Assembly: GCA_037039925.1 (NCBI GenBank)
Contig: JAXRKP010000041.1
Span: 272,501 to 336,500, forward strand
From: Doris montereyensis
Lineage: Eukaryota; Mollusca; Gastropoda; Nudibranchia; Dorididae
Direction of reading: 5' to 3'
DNA length: 64,000 bases
Part shown: positions 1-13,852 of the stretch, in pieces
How positions within the stretch are numbered: position 1 is the first letter of the stretch
Layout: each line of letters starts with the position of its first letter
Translations under genes and position numbers: made by a program
Notes under the pieces: generated by a model
Database searches by the model: none
What the model saw: the letters and a program-made list of their open reading frames with translations, nothing else
What the model was told of the DNA's origin: nothing

Positions 1-170
<170 letters not shown>

Positions 171-822
171 TATCTCCTTCTCACCTTTTATTACTTACTT
201 ATTTTCATATTTTTATTTCATTCTAGATCTGAACCTTCCACTCTCGCTCTTTTTCACACCCCCTCTGCTACGTTTCTTAACATCACTGTCTTTTTCTTTC
301 TTTCTTTCTCCTTTTTGTTTTTCTTCTGACATCACATTGTGTGATGCCGGAGGTATTACTTAGATCTAGATTCTAAATATTTCTCGTTTGTTGTCTGACG
401 AAGGGTTATACCCGAAACGTCACGTGTTTGTTCTGTCTTTATTAGTGGAGTTGTCACTTATTGTCATATTTCGTCTTAGGAAAGGTACTTCACTGTACTT
501 TTCTCACTTGACTCAGGTTTAAATAAATACCCAGTTATAGGTAGAGAAAGATATTGTCATAGTGTTAGTACGAAAAACATAATAGACTTGTGTGCACTGT
601 ATGCTCCCTGAGAGTTGAAAAGGGCTTGAATGAAATGGCCTGCTGGGGGATAAATGATGAACCTGCATTTGTGCGGGGATACGAACTATAAATCCATCTT
701 TTTCTTTTTGCCCACTGATGCAAACGTACTGTTGATTTAACACGAACAACGGCAGTTTCAGACTTATCCGTTCTTAGTTTTAATAATTTTTTCTACAGCA
801 ATAAGAGAAATGGCGGAACGTG
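171..822. other. No gene seen
   Basis: Unique AT-rich sequence. A CTGACGAAGGGTTATACCCG hairpin-like motif near 395-414 resembles a widespread retroelement fragment; nothing else was recognised. Confidence 0.4.
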
Positions 823-1620
823 TAATGCCATCATGAAAGGCATATTGTAATGTCACATAGAAAGCAATATTATAATTTCGTCATGAAAGATATGTAATGT
901 CACATAGAAAGACATGTTGTGATGTCATCATGAAAGGTATATTGTAATGTCATCATGAGAGCCATGTTGTGATGTCATCATGAAAGGCATGTTGTAATGC
1001 TACCATGAGGTCATGAAAGGCATATTGTAATGTCATCATGAAAGGCATATTGTAATGTCATCATGAAAGGCATGTTGTAATTTCATCATGAAAGGCATAT
1101 TGTAATGTCATCATGAAAGGCATGTTGTAATTTCATCATGAAAGGCATATTGTAATGTCATGATGAGAGGCATGTTGTAATTTCATCATGAAAAGCATAT
1201 TGTAATGTCATCATGAGAGGCATATTGTAATGTCATCATGAAAGGCATGTTGTAATGTCATCGTGAAAGGCATGTTGTAATGTCATCATGAGAGGCATGT
1301 TCGAATGTCATCATGAGAGGCATGTTGTAATGTCATCATGAAAGGCATGTTGTAATGTCATCGTGAGGGGCATGTTGTTATGTCATCATGAAAGGCATAT
1401 TGTAATGTCATCATGAAATGCATTTTGTAATGTCATCATGAGAGGCATGTTGTAATGTCATCATGAGAGGCATGTTGTAATTTCATCATGAAAGGCATAT
1501 TGCAATGTCATCATGAGAGGCATGTTGTAATGTCATCATGAGAGGCATGTTGTAATGTCATCATGAAAGGCATGTTGTAATGTCATCATGAAAGGCATGT
1601 TGTGATGTCACATAGAAACA
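823..1620 (+). repeat. 25-bp minisatellite (TGTCATCATGAAAGGCATGT + TGTAA)
   Basis: About 31 tandem copies, with A/G variants (GAAAGG/GAGAGG, CATATT/CATGTT) scattered among units. A terminal half-unit with TCACATAGAAA occurs at both edges. Confidence 0.92.
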
Positions 1621-1855
1621 CGAAAGGGGAGGGTGATTCGTTGCGTAGTAGCGGTGGATCAAGAAGATACTGATGGCTTCCCGTGGAGAACCATCTGGAT
1701 TCATGGGCTTGCTGTCCTTATACGACTGTCTGTGGTCTAGTTTGCCTTTGGAACCTTTCACCATGGACTCATCCCTTGATCGGGCTTTTAATCCGATGCA
1801 TCACTATTCACACTATTGGATATACGTTTGTCTTTGATGTCCAGATCGTCGTTTC

Positions 1856-2035
<180 letters not shown>

Positions 2036-2317
2036 TACTGCTCATCTTGGGTTTCATTAACAATCGGCACTGTGTGCTCTTCTGGTGCCATGTGAGGTCT
2101 TACCTTACCTTACTTTGCGTATTGACACAGTTCTTTGAGCTGTACAGGCAGTAGAGGCTTTGTCATGTCATCTGTGTGTGTTTGGGCATGTGTGTGTGTG
2201 TCCTTTACGGACGTGGAAAAGCAAGGCTGTCCCTGGTAGTTAAGAACACAATGTAATGTTGATAGAATAAGTATTCTGTAAACCTGATACGTCTCTGGGC
2301 TGTAGAAGGATTACTCT

Positions 2318-2640
2318 TGTTGCTTTCTTTTTTTGTTTCTTTCTTTCTTTCTTTGTTTCTTTATTTCTTTCTTTGTTTCTTTCTCTTTTTTTCTTTCTTT
2401 CTGTCTTTCTTTCTTTCTTTCTCTCATTCTTTCTCTCTTTGTTAGTTCTGTTTTTTCTCTTTTTTCCCCTTTCTTTCTGTCTTTCTTTCTTTCTTTCTCT
2501 CTTTCTTTCTCTCTTTATTAGTTCTGTTTTTCTCTCTTTTATTTATTTTTCCTTCTTTCTGGTTTATCATTCGTCCACTTCTTTCTTCCTTTTTCTCTCT
2601 GTTTTCTTTTTTTCTTCATGTGGTACTCTTCTACTTTTAT
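2318..2640 (+). repeat. (CTTT)n polypyrimidine tract
   Basis: Over 300 bases nearly free of purines, dominated by TTTCTTTCTTTC and CTTTCTCTCTTT units. Confidence 0.85.
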
Positions 2641-2915
2641 CTCCCTTTTCTTCCTGTGTAGCAGCTTTGCTCCTGACTCACTGTCTTATTTTTTTCTTAT
2701 CTCGCGTCTTCTTGAAAGATCTAAGAATATTCACCTCCTTTTTCTTCTTTCACGTGTCTTTTGTCTCGCTGTTCTCTCTTAATTCACCCCGAGGAGGTAC
2801 AAATGTAAGACGAGGAATATTATTCCGATGAAAAAACCCCAACACAGCAACAACATAACCCAAAACTCCAATCCTATCCCGTCTCGTTCGGTGCTCTGTC
2901 CGTGTATTTGTCTGC

Positions 2916-2919
<4 letters not shown>

Positions 2920-2974
<55 letters not shown>

Positions 2975-3003
2975 TCTCTCTCCTCCCTCCTTTCTCTCTC
3001 TCC

Positions 3004-3062
<59 letters not shown>
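2920..3062 (+). repeat. (CT)n microsatellite
   Basis: Two CT runs separated by CCTCTTTTTCTCTCTCCTCC-type sequence. Confidence 0.95.
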
Positions 3063-3065
<3 letters not shown>

Positions 3066-3224
3066 ACACTATTGTTATTATTAGAATGAACTGAATTCTT
3101 AATAGACCAGACTGGAGATGCCAATATTAAACGAACGTGCAACAACAAGTCTTGTAGCTACAGTATAGCTGCAGGACTCCTTCTCTCTGATAAAGACAAA
3201 CAGTGAGGCAAGGGGCATGTCGCA

Positions 3225-3556
3225 AGTGAAGGTAATGACATAAGATGACATGAAAGCCCCATAGGAACGAAGACGAGACAAATACAAGGAACAGACAGAA
3301 AAAAATTCTTGCCACCATGGAGATCGAACCCCCGACTTGTGCGTCGGCACCCAATGCCTCGTCATGAAAAAAAAAGCGAACGTAGTTAGCTCGGTTGGTA
3401 GCACGCTTTCTTTTCATGGCGAGGCGATGGGTGCAGACGCATGATCGCGGGTTCGATCCCCATGATGGCCAGGATTTTTTTCTGTCATGTCCATGTGTTT
3501 GTCTCGTCTTTGTTCCTATGGGGCTTTCATATTATCGTTATGCCATTTCCTTCACT
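3225..3556. mobile_element. Two tRNA-derived SINEs in head-to-head inverted arrangement
   Basis: The plus copy has an A box TAGCTCGGTTGG at 3387-3398 and a B box GGTTCGATCCC at 3450-3460. The minus copy has a B box at 3321-3330. Arms 3225-3376 and 3397-3556 are similar when one is reverse-complemented: GATGGGTGCAGACGC versus CATTGGGTGCCGACGC, then shared TTGTCTCGTCTT and TATGGGGCTTTCAT. The 20-bp centre contains an A run. Confidence 0.75.
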
Positions 3557-3984
3557 CCCTTCTCTCTGTTACTACACGAACGTCAGTGTAGACATCAATA
3601 CCTTTGTTCCATTGGGGCATGGAAGGGGAGGGGGTGTTGGGGGGGTCACGTTCTTTTCTCTTTTTCTTCTTCTTCTTATGTCATACTATTATTTTCTTTA
3701 ATAATCTACTTTATTCTGTTCGTTCCCCCCGTTCCAAAGTTTCGTATCACAACGGGTCTGGCGACGATGTCGTTACGGGTTTCATGTTACTGGCTTGTCG
3801 TCTGCTTTCGACAACATGGTCCCACTGTTCAAATTTCAATTGGAGACTTGCCTCAGCCAGTCAGAGCCAGTGCACAATAGAGGCATTGATCTGGCCTTTA
3901 ATCGTCGGTTTACAACCAGCGGGCTTACCCCGCCTTTACGCACACAGTCCAAACAACCCTTTCATTCCACAGAATCCTACCTAG

Positions 3985-4890
3985 TTGTAGTATCGCGCCT
4001 CACTTTGAATCGTTGCCGTACACTAAAAATACAACTATATCAACTAGCCACTTTGAATCGTTGTTTTACACTAAAAATACAACTATATCAACTAGCCTCT
4101 TTGTATCATTGTCGTAACTAAAACTACAACTATATCAACTAGCCTCTTTGAATCGTTGTTTTACACTAAAAATACAACTATATCAACTAGCCTCTTTGAA
4201 TCGTTGTTTTACACTAAAAATACAACTATATCAACTTTGAATCGTTGTTTTACACTCTTTGAAGTCTCTTTGAATGTTGTCGTACACTAAAACTACAACT
4301 ATATCAACTAGCCTATTTGAATAGTTGTTTTACACTAAAAATACAACTATATCAACTAGCCTCTTTGAATAGTTGTTTTACACTAGAGCTACAACTATAT
4401 CAACTAGCCTCTTTGAATAGTTGTTTTACACTAGAGCTACAACTATATCAACTAGCCTATTTGAATAGTTGTTTTACACTAAAAATACAACTATATCAAC
4501 TAGCCTCTTTGAATAGTTGTTTTACACTAGAGCTACAACTATATCAACTAGCCTATTTGAATAGTTGTTTTACACTAGAGCTACAACTATATCAACTAGC
4601 CTCTTTGAATCGATGTCGTACACTAAAAATACAACTATATCAACTAGCCTCTTTGAATCGATGTCGTACACTAAAAATACAACTATATCAACTAGCCTCT
4701 TTGAATGCTGCCGTACACTAAAGCTACAACTATATCAACTAGCCTATTTGAATGTTGCCGTACACTAAAGCTACAACTATATCAACTAGCCTATTTGAAT
4801 GTTGAATAAAGCTACAACTATATCAACTAGCCCGTACACTAAAGCTACAACTATATCAACTAGCCTCTTTGAATCGTTGTTACAACTGGA
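3985..4890 (+). repeat. 48-bp minisatellite
   Basis: About 18 copies built from TTTGAATAGTTGTTTTACAC, TAGAGCTACAACTATATCAA and CTAGCCTC. Some units are internally deleted (4230-4275, 4800-4835). The 48-bp period makes a spurious long ORF. Confidence 0.9.
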
Positions 4891-5094
4891 TCAACTGGTT
4901 CTATAGATCTTAAAAAAACAACAACAACCGATTTCTCTTACTTACTTTACTGAAGGTCTTTGCTTTGTTTTGCTATACGTGTAATATCGAGTTTATAGGC
5001 TTTAGACGTACATTTGCTTGTGTTTTATTAGTCGTTGTTCTCTGTAGAACACACGCATGCGTAACATATGTGTCTTAACACAACAGCAAAAACA

Positions 5095-5317
5095 AACCAC
5101 ACACACACACACACACTAAAGAATGAACACAGAAACCCATTTACATTTCTTGTTTTGTTGGGTTTTTTTTATCGGACAATAATTATATTGTTACATAGAT
5201 ATTTGATCTTGATCTTAATATCATTATAGGTTCCGTTTACACGAACATCTGTTAAAAGAACTACGCTCATATTTGACATATTTTTCCTCCACCTCTTTTT
5301 TTCCCCACATACGCACG

Positions 5318-5348
<31 letters not shown>

Positions 5349-5490
5349 ACACATATACACACATATAAACGTACATGCATACACCAAATAGGTCCATGCA
5401 TACTAATTTAAAGTAGATGTAGACAACATATTCTAAAAGAAAGAAGGAACAACGAAACAAATGTACACACACACATACACACACACCATA
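5095..5490 (+). repeat. (CA)n microsatellites
   Basis: CA runs at 5095-5115, 5307-5345 and 5463-5487, with single-base interruptions. Confidence 0.85.
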
Positions 5491-6087
5491 CGTGTTTAAG
5501 AATTTAAAGCAGAAGTGAACAACACAGAAGCTATAAAGAACTAAGGGTGGGTGGAGGGGAAGGCAGGCAAACAAACAAACAAAAAACACCGAATCGAAAA
5601 CGGTGCGAAGCCAAAATATGATATTCATTAAATTATCCCCTACCGGAACGCAGCTACTATTAGAAAACACCGTAACGTATGGAAATGTGGCAATTTTACG
5701 GTTTAGCGGCGTAAAAGAGAGTGGGTCAAAATTTGTACTCGTTGTCTGTATCGGCTTAGATCTATATTTAGATGTGAGTCGGAAGAAGTCTATCCACAAT
5801 CAACTCTCCCTGAATGTTTCCATTTCCACCAGCCGCCATGTCACAGTACAGGTAAACACCATTGGCTCTAATTAGCAGTTCTGTGTTTCTTTGCATGTGG
5901 AATGATTCTTTTGGAAGGGAGGCGGGAATGAAGGCAACCACATGCAAACTCATCTCATCAACGTGATGTTACTGGGCGTGGAAGTGGAATTAAAATTGCA
6001 TGATTTCAGGAGGAAGAGAAATTGTTCATGAACAACGTTAATGATGTGCCAGGGAAAGATGGAAATGAGGACGTTTCAGATATATGT

Positions 6088-6089
<2 letters not shown>

Positions 6090-6143
<54 letters not shown>

Positions 6144-6170
6144 AGAGAGAAGAAAGAAGAGAGCCAGAGA
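6090..6170 (+). repeat. (GA)n microsatellite
   Basis: A GA run of about 50 bases, then GAAGA variants. Confidence 0.95.
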
Positions 6171-6330
6171 GAGCCAGAGATAAGAGATGGGGGGGGAGAT
6201 GTCGATAGAGAGAGAAAGAGAGAAGAGGCGTATGAGTCTTCAGACACATTGACATGAGTTAGAAAAGAAGAAGCCTCTTTTCTAGTAAAATGCGCGGTTC
6301 ACGAGTACCGAGTAATCACTTAGTGAAAAT

Positions 6331-6972
6331 GAAGTAGTAGTAGTAGAGTAGCATCACAGTAGTAGAAGCAGTATATAATCAGCAGAGAAGTAGAGAATCA
6401 GCATATAGTAGTAGTAGCATTAGCAGGGTAGAAATAGCAGCAGTAGTAGAAGCAGCAGTAGTAGCAGAAGAAGTATACAATATACAGTAGAAGCAGTAGT
6501 AGTAGTAGAAGCAATAGTAGTAGTAGCAGTAATAGTAGCAGCAGTAGTAGTAGCAGCAGTAGTAGTAGCAGCACGTTTAGTCAGTAGCAGCAGTAGTAGT
6601 AGTAGTAGCAACAGTAGTAGAGTAGTAGTAGTAAGTAGTAGCAACAGTAGTAGTAGCAGCAGTAGTAGTAGCAGCAGTAGTAGTAGTAGTAGTAACAGTA
6701 ACAGTAGTAGTAGTAGTAGCAGCAGTAGTAGCAGCAGCTAGTTAGTAGTACCAGAAGTAGTAGTAGCAGCAGTAGTAGTCCTAGTAGTAGTATTAGCATC
6801 AGTAGTAGTAGCAGTAGTAGTAGTAGTAGTAGTAGTGGCAGAAGTAGTATTAGTAGTATTATTAGCAGCATTAGCAATCACAGTAGTAGCCCACCCATTG
6901 AATAGCAGCAGTAGTAGCAGTAGTAGCAGCAGTAGTAGCAGTAGTAGTAGTAGTAATAGTAGTAGTAGGTTG
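6331..6972 (+). repeat. (TAG/CAG)n trinucleotide satellite, ~640 bp
   Basis: AGT and AGC triplets alternate irregularly (for example GCAGCAGTAGTAGTAGCAGC) with a few interruptions. One unique insert lies near 6885-6900. Confidence 0.9.
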
Positions 6973-7369
6973 ACAATTGTCTACCCGATGTTGTGTTCCT
7001 TATGAAAAAAAGACACCAATACACCTTTCCCCACTGGTCTCAAATGAAGCTGAGTGACAGTGGCAACGTCAGGTGGGAAGTGTCTGTGCAGTTGGAAAAG
7101 TGAAGTGCATGATTATATATCATGTTTTGCTTTAACGTTATATATAGACATGCTGCAATAAGAAACAGCTCCATGAAACGTAATGGCTTTTAACCAACAT
7201 TACTTGTATCCCTTCCCTACTGACTTATATTACATTTGTGATATTGATAAGCATGGTGAAATATTGTTCATTCACTGAAATCAATGTGGCTCCTTTTGTA
7301 ATTCGTACCGGGAATTTACAAGTAGAGATGAGCCTTTATCGGCAATTTTTTGGTGATAAAAACAAATAC

Positions 7370-8790
7370 ATTTAACTATTGTCTGTCTTCCTTTTTTTTT
7401 TGTGTGTGCACTACTAGCCGATCAATAAGTCTTAGTCAAGACACGTTAACTATTGTCTGTGTTGCTTGTTTAGGATGGACTGACTGACTAAATAGTATTA
7501 GAGAAGACTCGTTAACTATTGTCTGTCTTGCTTGTTTAGGATGGACTGACTGACTAAATGGTTTAGAGAAGACTCGTTAACTATTGTCTGTCTTGCTTGT
7601 TTAGGATGGACTGACTGACTAAATAGTATTAGAAGACTCGTTAACTATTGTCTGTCTTACGTGTTTAATAAGATGCACTAGCTGACTAATTAGTATTAGA
7701 GAAGACATGTTACTATTGCCTGTCTTACTTGTAAAAACAAATGCATTTAGAGGGGGCTCGTTAACTATTGTCTGTTCAGGAGGCACTGACTGACTAATTA
7801 GTATTAGACACGTTAACTATTGTCTGTCACGTTACACTATGACTAATTTACTAGAGTACTACGTTTACTGTCTTACTTGTTTATGATGCACTACTGACTA
7901 ATTAGTACTAGACTAGACTACTTACTACTACTACTACTACTTTTACTTGTTAAGGAGGCTACTACTACTGACTAATTAGTATTACTAGTGAAGTAATGAC
8001 ATTAACTATTGTCTGTCTTACTTGTTTAGGATGCACTGGCTGACTTATTATTATTAGAGAAGACACATTAACTATTTTCTGTCTTGCTTGTTTTTATAGT
8101 GCACCTAACTGACTAATTAGTATAACTATTGTCTGTCTTTCTTGTTTAGGAGCACTGGCTACTGAAATGTATAACTATTGTCTGTCTTACTTATTTAGGA
8201 TGCTACCGCTGACTAATTAGTATTAGATTTATTAGAGAAGACACGTTAACTACTGTTTAATAATAGAGGATTCTCGTAAACTATTGTCTGTCTTGCTGGT
8301 TTAGCATGCACTTGCAGACCAATAAGTATCAATGAAGACATGTTAACTATAATTGTCTGTCTTGCTTGTTTACCAGCACTAACAGACCAAAAAGTATCAA
8401 GAAGACATGTTAACTATAATTGTCTGTCTTGCTTGATATCAGAGAAGACATCTGGAACAAACATCAGTATCAGAGACACGTTAACTATAATTGTCTGTCT
8501 TGCTTGTTTAGCATGTACTAGTAGACCAATAAGTATCAGAGAAGACATGTTAACTATAATTGTCTGTCTTGCTTGTTTAGCATGAAACTAGTAGGCCAAT
8601 AAGTATCAGAGAAGACACGTTAACTATAATTGTCTGTCTTGCTTGTTTAGCAACTAGTAGACCAATAAGTATCAGAGAAGACACGTTAACTATAATTGTC
8701 TGTCTTGCTTGAGACTATCAGACCAATAAGTATAAGAAGACGCGTTAACTATGTCTATCTTATTTGTTTAATATGGTGCTGGAAGGGGCT
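7370..8790 (+). repeat. ~66-bp minisatellite, increasingly degenerate
   Basis: The unit is GTTAACTATTGTCTGTCTTG, CTTGTTTAGGATGGACTGAC, TGACTAAATAGTATTAGAGA and AGACTC. Regular copies lie at 7440-7700. The middle (7830-7990) is scrambled with CTACTA-type insertions. A derived subfamily (ATCAGAGAAGACACGTTAAC) occupies 8340-8740. Confidence 0.85.
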
Positions 8791-9529
8791 GACTAAGGCG
8801 TGGTTTGATTATCTAACATCCATGACAGGTCCAAAAGCTTTACTATCTCTTAAGGCCTCTTGAATGATAGCTATCGTCTATCACAGCTTTATTCGTTAGC
8901 TTGATTGTTTATCGATTACAATCTATGCAGTTATCCAAAATAATCGATAAACCTGGAGCTTATTTTAGAACATTTAACAGGATGTGTCAGCCTGTGTAAT
9001 TTCAATCTATGTTTGTTACAAGGCTACTGTTTAGGCTTTTTTGATTGCTTTATTTACTAAAGTTAGGCTACGATACACAAATTGCTTATTAATTTTGTTC
9101 AAACATGATAAGCTACTTTTTTATTTAAAAAAAAAAAACTACTAGAGATGAGATAATAGAAGACAAGATGAGGTTAGACTGAATAAACTCTAAGATGCTA
9201 CTACTCTCTCTGTGCAACTTTATATCTTCTCATCTCGATTACTACTATCTATCCTAATATCATATTTATAATTGGGGTGAGTTTTTGTTGTGTTTGTTAG
9301 TTTTGTTGTTCTTGTTTTTCTTTTCTCCTAACATTCCTTTAACTGGTGTTTGTCAGCTGAAATGATAAATAAATAAAGTCTCTTGTAGCAAACGTAGCAG
9401 AGTAGAGACTGAAACGAACATGAAAAAAAAAACTACACAAACCACACTGCCCACTAATAACCACATAATTATGTATATCGTACATGTATTTGCATTAGAG
9501 TATAGGATATACTATGAAATCCAATAATA
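8791..9529. other. No gene seen
   Basis: AT-rich single-copy sequence after the 66-bp minisatellite. No splice-bounded ORF and no recognised repeat. Confidence 0.5.
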
Positions 9530-10060
9530 AGATAAGATAAGATACAACTTTATTGTCCAAAAAAAGCGACACATTGTTTTGGTGTCACAACACCTTCGAT
9601 ACAATTATTCAATACAACACATCTTTACTATAAATTATTCTTCAACACAAACAGTTTACGGACAAATTTAAACATTACGTCATTTAAAATATGTATAACA
9701 TAACATACAAAAACCCAACCTTTTTCTTATACATGTAAACGTAGTCATTGCAATGAATTATATTCAGCGGTGATGATGAGAAACTGGTATTCAAAAGAGC
9801 GGTGATGATAAGGAAACTGGTGATGGTAGTGTTAAACATTTTACAAAATGATGGTAAGAATGATCTTTTATATCTTTCTTTATGGCACAAAAATCAATGG
9901 GCCTGTTGGAGAGTTTGGACATTTTGATTTGAGATGTTAATGGCTCATTTTGGTCTGTAACAATGGCTTCAATTTTCATGGAACAGTAAGATACATACAT
10001 TTCATCAAAAGATGGAAAGGGCATTGGGATATTTTACCTGCTTTATAAATAATATTATTC
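9530..10060 (-). other. Unassigned minus-strand ORF and 3'-end-like sequence
   Basis: A 77-codon ORF at 9791-10024 (MPFPSFDEMYVSYCSMKIEA onward) is followed on the minus strand by AT-rich sequence and an AATAAA-containing end (GGACAATAAAGTTGTATCTT) near 9540-9560. The end motif with GATAAGATA resembles a retroelement or gene 3' end. I do not recognise the protein and cannot place an upstream exon, so it may be noncoding. Confidence 0.25.
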
Positions 10061-10886
10061 AAACATACTTTCCCTCGCAGTCTCAAATTCCACCCCAGCC
10101 CGTAATGTCACTTAAATCGACCATATGACTGACATTTTCACGTTCTTTCCTCTATAGTCTACATCACGATTTACGCTCGGTTGCTCATATTAACGTCACA
10201 GTGTGTGGCAGAAAAATCGCAACACAGATTGTAGGGAATAAGATTACATCGCAAGCAAGGAGCTGAACTGTTTATATACGTCATAATGTATTCTATTGCG
10301 CCTCCCCAAGCCCGAGAACTTGAGCCGGTGGTTGTTCTGGACGACCTGAGTGACCCTCCCATTTAGTCAGCCTGATAACATAATATTAATCATAAGCTGT
10401 TCTGGTCTGGGCGTAGCGTTCAGTAATCAGTCGTCGTGCAAACTGCCTCGCCTTTCAAGCAATATGATTGGCGGCTATATTGGAAGCCCAGATTTTTCAC
10501 CCAATCAGAATGTTAGAAGGCACAAAACAGAGAAGCTTAGCTAGATTTAGAATGCTGGGCCGCCTTGCACGGCGCTTTTGGCTGAACGACAGGCTGGTGA
10601 CACTTTGGTTTGGGGAGAACCCTTCATAAACTTGGCACGATTTTGCACACCTTGGTAGTGCTAGCTGGTTCCCCTCCACCCAAGGGGCTAAGATTTGAGT
10701 GTTTTCTTATACACTTTCCTGCCTTTGTCCGCTTGTCTTAATGAATCATTTACACTCCAGTGAGCTAATCGACCGTCGAGGCTTTTGGCTCTGACACAGT
10801 TTGTAACAGTGCTTCTTTTGTTGTGTGGAAAATGTCAATCTAAGTATGCACTGAATGGTATGGTCAAGGCATCGTATTGGCTTGTT

Positions 10887-11130
<244 letters not shown>

Positions 11131-11399
11131 AGAGTCAGACAGACCTAGTTACAGAGATAGACAAACAGACAGAAATCGAAGATGATCATCGTCTTGATCG
11201 TTATTGAAAATGAGTAATAAGAAAAATTAAAAGTATGTAGAAAAAGAGAGGGAGCAGAGGTGGAAACGGTGAAGGAGAGATTGTAGGAATTTGAGAAACT
11301 AAAATTGAGGGAATAAGTGACAAAGCAGGAGAAATAGAGATAGAATTGAAGAAAATTAGAGGAAGAACAATGAGGAAGGACAATGAGGAGATAAGTGAG

Positions 11400-11408
11400 A
11401 GAAGAGAG

Positions 11409-11446
<38 letters not shown>

Positions 11447-11510
11447 GAGAGCAGACAGACAGACAGACAGACAGACAGGCAGACAGGCAGGCAGGCAGGC
11501 ACACATAGAG
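11400..11510 (+). repeat. (GA)n(CAGA)n(GGCA)n microsatellite
   Basis: GA, then CAGA, then CAGG units in order, the same progression as the tract at 10.9 kb. Confidence 0.9.
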
Positions 11511-11783
11511 AGTCAGACGGAGAAATCAACCCACAGCCAATGATTTGGAACTAACTGTTTACGCTTGCCTGGTTAGTACTCAAAGGGATTTTCCTTTACA
11601 TCGTGTCGGCTGGCCCAGGGCGAATCTTTCCGATAGATTACGACTAATGATTTCTATCACTGGCGTCTACGATTTTCAGGTGGTAGGTTCGACGTTGTGT
11701 CTGTCCATTTTAGCGTGTGAGTGAAGTGTTGTGAAACCTATTAGACATCGTTTCGATCTATTATTATGGTATGCTTGTTTTTT

Positions 11784-11791
11784 GAGAGAGA

Positions 11792-11861
<70 letters not shown>

Positions 11862-12207
11862 TGGACACAGACAGAGGACAGAGAGACCAACAAACATAGA
11901 GAGAGAGATAGACAGACAACAGACAAAACAGACAGACAGAGACAGAGCATTGAGAGGGACAAGACAAAGAAGAAAAAGATGGGGGGGAGGGAGGGGGAAG
12001 ACAGATGCACACTGACATACAGAAAAACAACACAAGGTGAGATAAAGACCAACAGAAATAGACGGTGGGGGGGATGAGACAGAGAAAGACAGACTTAAAA
12101 GAGACATAAGAAGAGAGTGTAGCAAAGAAGAGAGAATAGAGACAAAAAGGGAGAAGTAGAGAGAGAGAGAGCTTTTTGAATGAGAGAGAGCAAAGATAAG
12201 AGAGAGA

Positions 12208-12252
<45 letters not shown>

Positions 12253-12370
12253 ATAGAGAGACAGAGAGAGAGAGAGAGACAGAAGACAGAGAGAGGCAGA
12301 CAGACCAACAGACATAGACAGAGAGTGACATACAGACAGACTGGCAGACAGATACACAGACAAACAGCAG
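11784..12370 (+). repeat. Purine-rich (GA)n / (CAGA)n satellite
   Basis: About 590 bases of GA runs with CAGA, GGGA and AAGA interruptions. The strand is almost free of pyrimidines except C in CAGA. Confidence 0.9.
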
Positions 12371-13133
<763 letters not shown>

Positions 13134-13699
13134 AAATGACAGATGACATTGACTTGACAAAGTAAAGTGTTGTGGTTACATGAAAACAAATCACGGACGG
13201 TTGTCAGGGGGAAATACGGAACAGAATTTGGTAAAACATCTTGTAGTCGTAGCCTAACCACCCCATATACTACAATCGTCGCTGCTACAGAAACGTAGTC
13301 ACGACAGGACGCATGGATGGAGTGGTGGAAGTGGTAGCTTTAGAAGGGAGACGATCTAGGGGTAGAGAAAGAGTCTGTGGCGCCAGTTGAAGCGAAGGTT
13401 GTTGATGCAGATCGAGAATGACTGTTCTCCTGTGTAAAGGTTTGAAAACTGAATGCCAGTTCTATAAGGCTAAGAGTTAATAACTAGATCTACCAACCAT
13501 ACAACAAGACATCGTTGCTTGTTGCTTACTCAACTATGCCATTGTGATGTCAACGAAAATTGAAGACACTTGTCGGAAAAGTCGCGCGTCAAAGTGGATA
13601 TCAACAATTTCGTCTATGACGTCATAATTAATCAACGGGTCAGTTGGCGTAGACCCTAAACAAACGTGCCACATAAAGCTTGCAATTTTCTCTTTTCGT

Positions 13700-13852
13700 T
13701 CTTTCTTCTTCTTCTTCTTCTTCTTCTTTCTTCTTCTTCTTCTTCTTCTTCTTCTTCTTCTTCTTCTTCTTCTTCTTCTTCTTCTTCTTCTTCTTCTTCT
13801 TCTTCTTCTTCTTCTTCTTCTTCTTCTTCCTTCTTTCTTCCTCTTCTTAGAT
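13700..13852 (+). repeat. (TTC)n trinucleotide repeat, about 45 units
   Basis: An almost perfect CTT/TTC array. The reverse strand reads as poly-Glu or poly-Arg, which is not a gene. Confidence 0.97.

Noticed and set aside
395..430. Hammerhead ribozyme-like core (CTGACGA, hairpin, GAAAC)
   Set aside because: The order of core motifs fits, but the base at the cleavage position would be G, stem II has an unpaired A, and no stem I can be formed. Probably a degenerate retroelement piece.
823..1620. CRISPR-like array
   Set aside because: Units are contiguous with no unique spacers, and the genome is eukaryotic. The same holds for the arrays at 18.8 and 24-28 kb.
3377..3470. Functional tRNA gene
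   Set aside because: A and B boxes are present but no complete cloverleaf acceptor stem is formed, and the 3' part continues into SINE body. The same applies at 57296 and 60203.
5603..5875. 90-codon ORF as a gene
   Set aside because: No recognisable motif and no flanking splice or polyadenylation signals that fit. Composition is like surrounding noncoding DNA.
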